From positions 1 to 7,123 of the forward strand of contig JALNXI010000095.1 in NCBI GenBank assembly GCA_023230425.1: a DNA stretch of 7,123 bases, in the 5' to 3' direction. Source of the DNA: Methanoculleus sp. GTDB lineage: Archaea; Halobacteriota; Methanomicrobia; Methanomicrobiales; Methanoculleaceae. The notes beneath the pieces are model-generated. The model saw only the letters and a program-made list of their open reading frames with translations, did not search any database and had not been told where the DNA came from. Numbering within the stretch: the stretch's first letter is position 1; every line of letters starts with the position of its first letter. The position numbers were made by a program, and so were the translations under genes. Of this stretch, positions 1 to 4,550 are shown piece by piece.

Positions 1-994
1 CCATCTTGCAGTGGTCGCGCTCTCCGGTGACCATGTCGGCGAGCGCCGCCTCCACGCGGCCGCGGTCCTCCGGGTGGACGAGCGCGAGAATCCTGGGGAT
101 CGTGAGCGCGAACGCCTCCGGTTTGTAGCCGAGCATCGTGAAATTCCGGGGGCTGTAGAAGACCCTGCCGGTGCTGACGTCCCAGTCGACCAGCCCGTCG
201 TTTGCCGCCAGGAGTGCGAGGTTCAGCCGCTCTTCGCTCTCCTGCAACGCCTGCTCCGCACGCCTCCGCTCGGTCACGTCGAGGAGCGACATCACCGAGC
301 GGGCGGTCCCCGGGATCAGGCCGATGGTAACCTCGACAGCGTGAAGGTTGCTGGAACGGTCGATAAACGTGAAGGAGTAGTTCTTCGGTGCGGCGCTGGG
401 AGCCCTCCGCCGGAGAGTGTGGTACCCCATGATCCGCCGGCGCTCGTCTCCGGAGGCGATGAACTCGGGCAGCCGTTTTATTCCGACGATCTCCCGGAGC
501 GTGTACCCAGAGAGCCGCTCAAACTCCGTGTTCGCCACTGAGATGGTGCCGTCGCCCTCGATGAGGATCGTCGCCGTCCCGGTGTACTCGACGATCGCTT
601 CGTAATCCCCGGCGTTCCCGGAGCTTTTCACCGGTTCCGGGGCATCTCGGAAGAAGAGCAGCCACCCCTTGCCGGACGGTGCTTTCCGGCCCGAACAGAG
701 ATACCGCCGCTCTTCCCCACCTGGGCTCCGGAGCCAGCACTCGACCGCCGGGGCGCCGTCCCCGTGCCTGGCGGCTGCAAGGACCCTGTCGACGAGACCC
801 CCGATTTTTTCGAGTGAGCTGATGGCCTGCCGCGGTTCGTTCCTCGACACGCCGAGCATCCGGCGAAGCGGCAGGTTCGCCCAGACAGGAGTGGAATCCT
901 CACCGACCACGAGAATCCCCTCATCGACACCGTCAAGTACCCAGTATTCCGGCGGCGTGCCGGAGAGATGCTCGGGGGGCTCGGCGGGAGTCAA
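1..994 (-). CDS. Multi-PAS sensor protein, probably signal-transduction histidine kinase (partial, C-terminus outside window)
   Basis: The minus strand is open from a TTG at 994 to the window edge (331 codons). An in-frame TAG directly precedes the TTG, and GAAGGA lies 7 nt upstream as the SD site, so TTG is the only credible start. Three PAS-like modules follow. The first spans about residues 17-115 (EYWVLDGVDEGILVV, then WANLPLRRMLGVS). The second spans about 130-242 (VEYTGTATILIEGDGTI, ANTEFERLSGYTLREIVG) and ends in the classical PAS-to-linker motif DVTERRRAEQALQESEERL. The third, from about 253, is of the PAS_3 type (DGLVDWDVSTGRVFYS, MLGYKPEAF, HPEDRGRV). No membrane segment or signal peptide is seen, so it should be cytosolic. 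Methanogens carry many such PAS histidine kinases, so a C-terminal HisKA/HATPase is likely but not visible. Ligand and partner regulator are unknown. It has its own upstream promoter-like sequence and faces the same way as the redox operon, 150 nt beyond its end. Confidence 0.88.
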   Translation of the reverse strand, partial: MTPAEPPEHLSGTPPEYWVLDGVDEGILVVGEDSTPVWANLPLRRMLGVSRNEPRQAISSLEKIGGLVDRVLAAARHGDGAPAVECWLRSPGGEERRYLCSGRKAPSGKGWLLFFRDAPEPVKSSGNAGDYEAIVEYTGTATILIEGDGTISVANTEFERLSGYTLREIVGIKRLPEFIASGDERRRIMGYHTLRRRAPSAAPKNYSFTFIDRSSNLHAVEVTIGLIPGTARSVMSLLDVTERRRAEQALQESEERLNLALLAANDGLVDWDVSTGRVFYSPRNFTMLGYKPEAFALTIPRILALVHPEDRGRVEAALADMVTGERDHCKM

Positions 995-1001
995 CTATAG
1001 G

Positions 1002-1007
1002 TCCTTC
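1002..1007 (-). promoter_or_regulatory. Ribosome binding site that decides the TTG start of the PAS gene
   Basis: GAAGGA on the minus strand is separated by 7 nt from the TTG at 994. The codon before TTG is an in-frame TAG, so the start cannot lie further upstream. Confidence 0.6.
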
Positions 1008-1062
1008 TGCTGTCCTGGGGAGGGCCTCACGGGTGAGTATGGAAGAGGAGTTGCATCAACGC

Positions 1063-1073
1063 CACTTAAAGTG
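1063..1073 (-). promoter_or_regulatory. Candidate TATA box of the PAS sensor gene
   Basis: The minus strand reads CACTTTAAGTG, an AT-rich TATA-like core in GC-rich surroundings, preceded by CGAA as a possible BRE. It lies about 70 nt upstream of the TTG start, which would give a leader of roughly 45 nt carrying the GAAGGA site. The sequence is a palindrome around its central base, so it could also be an operator. Only the sequence supports this. Confidence 0.4.
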
Positions 1074-1118
1074 TTCGGTCGTGGAGTCGGCCCGAAACGG
1101 CGCGGTTCCTGCATCCGG

Positions 1119-1140
1119 GAGCCCGGCCGGGCATGGGCTC
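1119..1140 (-). terminator. GC-rich inverted repeat just after the last operon gene; possible 3'-end structure
   Basis: GAGCCC (1119-1124) and GGGCTC (1135-1140) can form a 6-bp stem with a 10-nt loop. A nested perfect palindrome, GCCCGGCCGGGC, covers 1121-1132. It starts 4 nt beyond the stop of the last flavoprotein gene. There is no T-run after it, so termination here is only possible, not shown. Confidence 0.25.
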
Positions 1141-1144
1141 GGGG

Positions 1145-1771
1145 TCAGGCCTCCGCGTCTCCGGGCGCCTGCATCTTCCGGAGGAGGCCGACCACGCTCC
1201 GCCCTTTCTCCCGCCCTTCTGTGAGTGCGGTGGGGTGTCCCGCAATCCCGCCGTAGCGGTCCAGATCGTTTGCTATGACGTTGTCCCAGTACTCAAACCC
1301 GGTGGTGTTGAAGAAGGCGGTGATCGCCGGAAACGCCGCGTCAAAGACGTTCTCCCACCCGAGCCCTGCGGTCGATACGAAGATCCCCTTGTGACGCCGG
1401 GTGTGCCCGGCGGCGAAGTAGAGGTTCTTCAGGATGAACTTGCGCGCCCAGAGGTACTGGGCCCGGTCGATTAGCCCCTTCGCCTCCGCCGTGATCCCCA
1501 TCGAGTAGATGGGGGATGCGACGACGAGGACGTCGGCGGCGGCGATCTTCTCGAAGACCGGCGTGAGGTCGTCCTCTATGACGCAGACCCCGGTCCGGTG
1601 GCAGGCGTTGCAGCCCCGGCACGAGGCGTAGTCGAGCGGCCGGAGGACGACCTTCTCGACCGCGGCCCCCGCCTCCCGGGCGCCCTCGAGGACAGCGTCG
1701 AGGAGGGTCTCGGTGTTCCCGTGCCGCCGGGGGCTCCCGGAGATCCCGAGGACCCGTATGGGTTCGGTCAT
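1145..1771 (-). CDS. Iron-sulfur flavoprotein (NADPH-dependent FMN reductase / flavodoxin fold), copy 1
   Basis: A 208-residue protein with the full ISF signature. The FMN phosphate loop is SGSPRRHGNT at residues 11-20. The compact cluster motif has C51, C54, C57 and C63 (CX2CX2CX5C), known in this family to bind a [4Fe-4S] cluster. A second flavin-contact segment, ASPIYSMGITAEAKGLIDR, begins at 85. Archaeal ISFs are dimers or tetramers that take electrons from ferredoxin into Fe-S and FMN; O2 and H2O2 reduction has been reported for members. The physiological acceptor here is unknown. The ATG at 1771 overlaps the stop of the preceding flavoprotein gene (ATGA, 4 nt), with GGAGGT 9 nt upstream, so the two are translationally coupled. 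It is clearly a paralogue of that gene: both share RRHGN, ETLLD, CRGCNAC, VFDAA and GHPTA. It is the last gene of the run. The family call is firm, the substrate open. Confidence 0.93.
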   Translation of the reverse strand: MTEPIRVLGISGSPRRHGNTETLLDAVLEGAREAGAAVEKVVLRPLDYASCRGCNACHRTGVCVIEDDLTPVFEKIAAADVLVVASPIYSMGITAEAKGLIDRAQYLWARKFILKNLYFAAGHTRRHKGIFVSTAGLGWENVFDAAFPAITAFFNTTGFEYWDNVIANDLDRYGGIAGHPTALTEGREKGRSVVGLLRKMQAPGDAEA

Positions 1772-2382
1772 GTCACCCCGACCTCCCGGAGGTGTGCGAC
1801 GACTTCCCTCCCGAGGGCTTGCGCGTCGCTCCTGGCGGTGGGGTGGCCCTCGATTGCGCCCTTCTCGTCGACGCCGTTCACCATCAGATACCTGGTATCC
1901 TTATTCCGGACGTCGACGACGTTGAAGAAGCACTTCACCGACGGGATCGCCGCATCAAAGACATTTTTCCAGTTCTGACCGGCGGTCGCGAGGAAGATCC
2001 CGGTCCGTTTTCCCTTCCGTTCCGGCGGGACGACCGGGAGGTGGAGGACGTACTTCCGGGAGCGGAAGACCTGTGTCCGGTCTATCAGCACCTTCGCCTG
2101 CGCCGCAAGCCCCATGCAGTAGATGGGGGACGCGAGAACGATGCAGTCGGCCGCGATGATCCGGTCGTTGACGTAGTCCATGTAGTCCCGCTGGACGCAC
2201 CGGTTGAGCCTCTCGCAGGCGTTGCACCCGCGGCAGGGCCGGATATCGACCTCCGGGACGACGATCTTCTCGACCGTGGTCCCCCCCTCTCCCTCCATCG
2301 CCGCGAGCACCCAGTCGAGGAGGGTCTCAGAGTTGCCGTGGCGGCGGGGCGAGGTCGCAAACGCGAGGACGTCAATGGTCAT
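1768..2382 (-). CDS. Iron-sulfur flavoprotein (NADPH-dependent FMN reductase / flavodoxin fold), copy 2
   Basis: A 204-residue ISF paralogue. The flavin phosphate loop is TSPRRHGNSET at residues 10-20. The cluster cysteines are C50, C53, C56 and C62 (CX2CX2CX5C), and a second flavin segment, ASPIYCMGLAAQAKVLIDR, follows. I chose ATG 2382 (MTIDVLAFATSPRR), which puts the beta-1 strand and phosphate loop at the normal distance from the N-terminus. An open frame continues to 2460, but those 26 residues are a frame-shifted reading of the peroxiredoxin tail. No good SD precedes 2382. The 41-nt gap to peroxiredoxin holds a T6 run that could be either a weak terminator or a weak TATA-like element, so this pair might also be transcribed on its own. 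The stop overlaps the start of the next ISF gene (ATGA). It probably accepts ferredoxin electrons; the acceptor is unknown. It may pair with its neighbour as a hetero-oligomer (inference). Confidence 0.92.
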   Translation of the reverse strand: MTIDVLAFATSPRRHGNSETLLDWVLAAMEGEGGTTVEKIVVPEVDIRPCRGCNACERLNRCVQRDYMDYVNDRIIAADCIVLASPIYCMGLAAQAKVLIDRTQVFRSRKYVLHLPVVPPERKGKRTGIFLATAGQNWKNVFDAAIPSVKCFFNVVDVRNKDTRYLMVNGVDEKGAIEGHPTARSDAQALGREVVAHLREVGVT

Positions 2383-2408
2383 ATGAAGAGTACTGTCCGG
2401 CCGGAGGC

Positions 2409-2414
2409 AAAAAA
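2409..2414 (-). terminator. T6 run in the gap between peroxiredoxin and flavoprotein genes
   Basis: Six consecutive T on the minus strand, 10 nt beyond the peroxiredoxin stop. Archaeal termination often uses such oligo-T tracts without a hairpin. The run also sits about 27-32 nt upstream of ATG 2382, the distance expected for a TATA element of a leaderless gene, so the role is ambiguous. Confidence 0.3.
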
Positions 2415-2423
2415 GTGTCGGGT

Positions 2424-3068
2424 TTAGATCTTCTTGAAGCAGAGGTACCAGTCTTTGCACTCGTAGCCTTCCGTCATCCTCTTCTCTATCTCTTCGGGGG
2501 TCTTTGGCGCCGGGACGATGACCTTATCGCCCGGTTGCCAGTTCGCCGGCGTCGCGACGCCGTGCTTATCTGAGGTCTGGAGAGCCTTCGTGAGCCTGAG
2601 GATCTCGGGCATGGAGCGGCCGTTGGACATCGGGTAGTAGAGCATGGCACGCATGATGCCCTTATCATCGATGAAGAAGACCGTCCGGATGGTCGAGGTG
2701 CTGCTCTGCCCGGGGTGGATCATCCCGTAGCGCCGGGCGACCTTCATGTCGAGGTCGGCAATGACCGGGAACGGGATGTCGACGCCCATCTTCTCCTTGA
2801 TGTTCCTGACCCACGCAAGGTGCGAGTGGACGCTGTCGATGGAGAGACCGACGAGCTGGACGTTCAGCTTCGCGAGTTCGTCGGCGATCCCGGCAAACGC
2901 CATGAACTCCGTGGTGCAGACCGGCGTGAAGTCGGCCGGGTGGGAGAAGAGGATGACCCATTTTCCCGCAAGGTCGGAGAGTTTCAGGCGTCCGTGGGTG
3001 GTCAGCGCGTCAAACTCGGGCGCCGCTTCGCCGATAACCGGCATCCGGGGTAACTCCTGCTGTTCCAT
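2424..3068 (-). CDS. Peroxiredoxin, archaeal Prx6-type
   Basis: A 214-residue thiol peroxidase that reduces H2O2 and alkyl hydroperoxides in the cytosol. The active-site motif PXXXTXXC is present as P44, T48 and C51 (peroxidatic cysteine, in HPADFTPVCTTEF). R128 in the STIRTVFFID segment is the expected active-site arginine. Two C-terminal cysteines, C204 and C210, have the CX5C arrangement of archaeal Prx6-type enzymes, where one resolves the sulfenic acid. Length and the C-terminal dimer extension fit that family. The ATG at 3068 is preceded by GGGGGTGA, which overlaps the stop of the upstream CMD-family gene, leaving 3 nt between the genes; coupling is likely. The natural reductant is not encoded inside the run. 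The Grx-TrxR fusion about 3 kb away is the best candidate in the window. Confidence 0.96.
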   Translation of the reverse strand: MEQQELPRMPVIGEAAPEFDALTTHGRLKLSDLAGKWVILFSHPADFTPVCTTEFMAFAGIADELAKLNVQLVGLSIDSVHSHLAWVRNIKEKMGVDIPFPVIADLDMKVARRYGMIHPGQSSTSTIRTVFFIDDKGIMRAMLYYPMSNGRSMPEILRLTKALQTSDKHGVATPANWQPGDKVIVPAPKTPEEIEKRMTEGYECKDWYLCFKKI

Positions 3069-3071
3069 GAT

Positions 3072-3428
3072 TCACCCCCGGGGCCGGTTGCCCAGGTACT
3101 CCTCGAGGGCGGTCTTGCCGTGGACGTAGGCCGGCATCCCCGCGAGCAGGAACGCGACCCGGAGCCCTTCCTCGATCTCTTCCTTCGAGACACCGAGTCT
3201 CCCTGCACCCGCCATCTGCGCCCGGACGGCGTGCCCGTCCCGGAGCGCGGCGGCGATAGCGATAGCGATGATCTTCTTTGTCTGCTTCGAGAGGGCGCCG
3301 TCGGCCCAGATCATCTGGTCAAGCCCCATAACCTGACTGTAGAGGTCGGGATCCGTCTCCTTGAGTTCCTTGAAGATCACAGGGACCTTCCCGATCTTCC
3401 CCTCAAGACTCTTCTGGTTCTCTTCCAT
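3072..3428 (-). CDS. AhpD/carboxymuconolactone decarboxylase-family protein lacking the redox cysteines
   Basis: A 118-residue all-helical protein of the CMD/AhpD family, recognised by the order of its segments: LDQMIWADGALSKQTKKIIAIAIAAAL, then GHAVRAQMAGAGRLGVSKEEIEEGL, then a final helix with LLAGMPAYVHGKTALEEYL. In AhpD-type members the loop before AxxxG carries CXXC plus a histidine acting on disulfides. Here those positions hold Asp, Ala and Gln, and the protein contains no cysteine at all, so thiol chemistry is excluded. Three starts are close together: GTG 3437, ATG 3434 (overlapping the preceding stop as TGATG) and ATG 3428. I prefer 3428 because GAGGAG lies 8 nt upstream. It sits between desulforedoxin and peroxiredoxin, so a role in peroxide or redox metabolism is inferred from context. 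The actual reaction or ligand is unknown. Confidence 0.85.
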   Translation of the reverse strand: MEENQKSLEGKIGKVPVIFKELKETDPDLYSQVMGLDQMIWADGALSKQTKKIIAIAIAAALRDGHAVRAQMAGAGRLGVSKEEIEEGLRVAFLLAGMPAYVHGKTALEEYLGNRPRG

Positions 3429-3433
3429 CCTCA

Positions 3434-3559
3434 TCACTCCTCAAGCACCATCGGTTCGCCGCAGCAGACCAGTTCGCCGCCGCCGGCCTCCAGGACCTGG
3501 ACCACGTTCCCGCAGATCTCGCAGTGGTAGACCTGCCCTTTTGCTGATACATTCACCAT
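3434..3559 (-). CDS. Free-standing desulforedoxin-domain protein (rubredoxin-like Fe(Cys)4)
   Basis: A 41-residue ORF. The sequence VYHCEICGNVVQVLEAGGGE then LVCCGEPM is the desulforedoxin fold that also forms domain I of desulfoferrodoxin. The four iron ligands are C13, C16, C32 and C33 (CX2C and adjacent CC). Desulforedoxin is a small homodimer with a distorted Fe(SCys)4 centre and acts as a one-electron carrier. No superoxide-reductase domain follows: the ORF stops at TGA 3436-3434. The ATG at 3559 has an excellent SD, GAGGTGAG, 3 nt upstream. The gene is 24 nt downstream of the zinc-ribbon-like gene and its stop touches the CMD-family gene. As part of the operon it could shuttle electrons to peroxide- or superoxide-reducing enzymes (inference). 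The fold call is strong despite the size because all ligands and the GGG turn are present. Confidence 0.92.
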   Translation of the reverse strand: MVNVSAKGQVYHCEICGNVVQVLEAGGGELVCCGEPMVLEE

Positions 3560-3562
3560 TTT

Positions 3563-3570
3563 CTCACCTC
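3563..3570 (-). promoter_or_regulatory. Strong ribosome binding site of the desulforedoxin gene
   Basis: GAGGTGAG on the minus strand, a near-perfect match to the archaeal SD consensus, 3 nt before ATG 3559. It fixes the start of this 41-codon gene. Confidence 0.75.
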
Positions 3571-3583
3571 AATGGCTCCCCGG

Positions 3584-3814
3584 TTACTTCTTCCTCTCAG
3601 GGGGATGCAGAGCATCCTCTGGCGTTTTCACGTCCGGCCTGATGTGGGTCATCGGGAGGCAGTTGTACATCTCGCAGGTGCAGGTCGGGCACCTGACGAG
3701 ATCCTCGTCGGTGCTACCGATCCGGACCTCCCGCCCGCAGTCGATGCAGATGAACCGGCCGGGGCCCGGCTTCTCTCCTGCTTTTGCTGTTGTTCTGGTT
3801 CCTGGTTCGGCCAC
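3584..3814 (-). CDS. Small six-cysteine zinc-ribbon / rubredoxin-like protein, first gene of the operon
   Basis: A 76-residue protein without an assigned name. A flexible N-terminal tail of about 20 residues (TTAKAGEKPGPGRF) leads into two metal knuckles: C23-X2-C26-G, then C42-P-T-C45, separated by 15 residues, with two further cysteines at C47 and C52. The first four cysteines fit a zinc-ribbon or rubredoxin-like site. The spacing is much shorter than in true rubredoxin, so zinc binding is at least as likely as iron. The extra cysteines could bind a second metal or form a redox disulfide. The tail ends in a charged stretch (PPERKK). The start is GTG 3814: GGTGA lies 6 nt upstream, there is no nearby downstream ATG, and a TATA-like box sits at the right distance. 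Function is unknown; the position at the head of a peroxide-defence operon suggests an electron carrier or metal-sensing role (inference). Confidence 0.78.
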   Translation of the reverse strand: MAEPGTRTTAKAGEKPGPGRFICIDCGREVRIGSTDEDLVRCPTCTCEMYNCLPMTHIRPDVKTPEDALHPPERKK

Positions 3815-3820
3815 AGGTAT

Positions 3821-3825
3821 TCACC
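3821..3825 (-). promoter_or_regulatory. Ribosome binding site supporting the GTG start at 3814
   Basis: GGTGA on the minus strand with a 6-nt spacer before GTG. It supports GTG as the true first codon of the zinc-ribbon-like gene. Confidence 0.6.
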
Positions 3826-3846
3826 GGAGCGATCATATCGTTTCAA

Positions 3847-3854
3847 GGTATTTA
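3847..3854 (-). promoter_or_regulatory. Candidate TATA box of the six-gene redox operon
   Basis: The minus strand reads TAAATACC within GCTAAATACC, an archaeal TATA-like element. Transcription about 25 nt downstream would begin around 3825-3830, just ahead of the GGTGA site, giving a very short leader. It lies in the divergent intergenic region. Confidence 0.5.
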
Positions 3855-3879
3855 GCAGTATCCTCCCCGGCAAGGCCGG

Positions 3880-3899
3880 TCCGGGTCCCGGCACCCGGG
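3880..3899. promoter_or_regulatory. Inverted repeat between the divergent promoters, possible operator
   Basis: CCGGGT (3881-3886) and ACCCGG (3893-3898) form a perfect 6-bp inverted repeat with a 6-nt centre. It ends 13 nt before the TATTAATA box and lies about 27 nt from the minus-strand box. The position suits a regulator acting on both promoters. In GC-rich DNA such repeats also arise by chance, so this is tentative. Confidence 0.25.
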
Positions 3900-3911
3900 A
3901 GCCCCACATCC

Positions 3912-3919
3912 TATTAATA
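3912..3919 (+). promoter_or_regulatory. TATA box of the divergent flavoprotein gene (leaderless)
   Basis: TATTAATA starts 30 nt before ATG 3942. Archaeal initiation about 25 nt downstream of the box centre falls on or next to the ATG. No SD is present in the intervening sequence, so the mRNA is probably leaderless. Confidence 0.65.
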
Positions 3920-3941
3920 GAGTCGTGTACAACCCTGCATC

Positions 3942-4550
3942 ATGTCGAAGAAGATTATCGCGCTGCTCGGGAGCCCGCTCATCGACGGGAACACCGCCCA
4001 CCTCCTCGACGAGGCTATCCGGGGCGTGGAGGAGGCCGGATGCGAGGTCGAGAAGATCGCGGTCGCACACCAGGATATTGCGCCCTGCATGGAGATCTTC
4101 TACTGCAAGGAGAACGAGACCTGCCGGATCCGGGACGATATGATTGAGATATACAACAAATTCCGGGAGATGGACAGCCTGATCGTCGCCACCCCGGTGA
4201 TGACGATGGGGATCCCCGGGAAACTCAAGTCGTTCATAGACCGGTTCCAGGTCTTTTACATGGCCAAGTACCACCGGGGAAAGTCCTTTGTCACCCCCGG
4301 GCGGCGAAGAGAACGGAAGATGCTCTTTCTATCGATCGCGGGGATGAACCTACCGACTGTTTTCGAGGGCGCGAAGATGACCGCGAGAGCGTTTGGGGAG
4401 ATCATCGACTGCCCTTACTGGGACGAGGTGCTCCAGAACGATATGGACACAATCCAGGATATCAGGACCCGGCCGGATGTGATGGAGGCGGCATATCGGA
4501 AGGGCTACGAACTCGGGCGGCTTCTCTCTGGCGGGGGAACCTCAGGGTGA
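3942..4550 (+). CDS. ISF-like flavoprotein with a three-cysteine cluster motif
   Basis: A 202-residue flavodoxin-fold protein of the NADPH-dependent FMN reductase/ISF family. The flavin phosphate loop is GSPLIDGNT at residues 10-18. The second flavin segment, ATPVMTMGIPGKLKSFIDRF, begins near 83. A further conserved segment, FLSIAGMN, lies in the second half. The cluster region aligns with the CX2CX2CX5C motif of its two relatives at 1145-2382, but position 2 is Ile: C49, I52, C55, C61. A normal [4Fe-4S] cluster would therefore lack one ligand. It could hold a three-ligand cluster, recruit another residue, or be FMN-only. Start ATG 3942 follows a TATA box at leaderless distance. It is transcribed divergently from the redox operon. 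Its last 9 nt overlap the end of the convergent CDF gene. Redox role is likely, partner unknown. Confidence 0.9.
   Translation: MSKKIIALLGSPLIDGNTAHLLDEAIRGVEEAGCEVEKIAVAHQDIAPCMEIFYCKENETCRIRDDMIEIYNKFREMDSLIVATPVMTMGIPGKLKSFIDRFQVFYMAKYHRGKSFVTPGRRRERKMLFLSIAGMNLPTVFEGAKMTARAFGEIIDCPYWDEVLQNDMDTIQDIRTRPDVMEAAYRKGYELGRLLSGGGTSG

Noticed and set aside
11..541. 176-codon plus-strand open frame
   Set aside because: Antisense shadow of the PAS sensor gene; the translation is low-complexity Arg/Pro/Glu-rich and matches no family, while the opposite strand gives clear PAS motifs.
2383..2460. N-terminal extension of the second iron-sulfur flavoprotein from ATG 2460
   Set aside because: It would overlap the peroxiredoxin gene by 37 nt, and its residues are a frame-shifted reading of that gene's end; the flavodoxin fold starts properly at 2382.
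3572..4147. 191-codon plus-strand open frame across the divergent promoter region
   Set aside because: It runs antisense through the zinc-ribbon-like gene and out of frame into the flavoprotein gene, across two promoter boxes; composition is that of a shadow frame.
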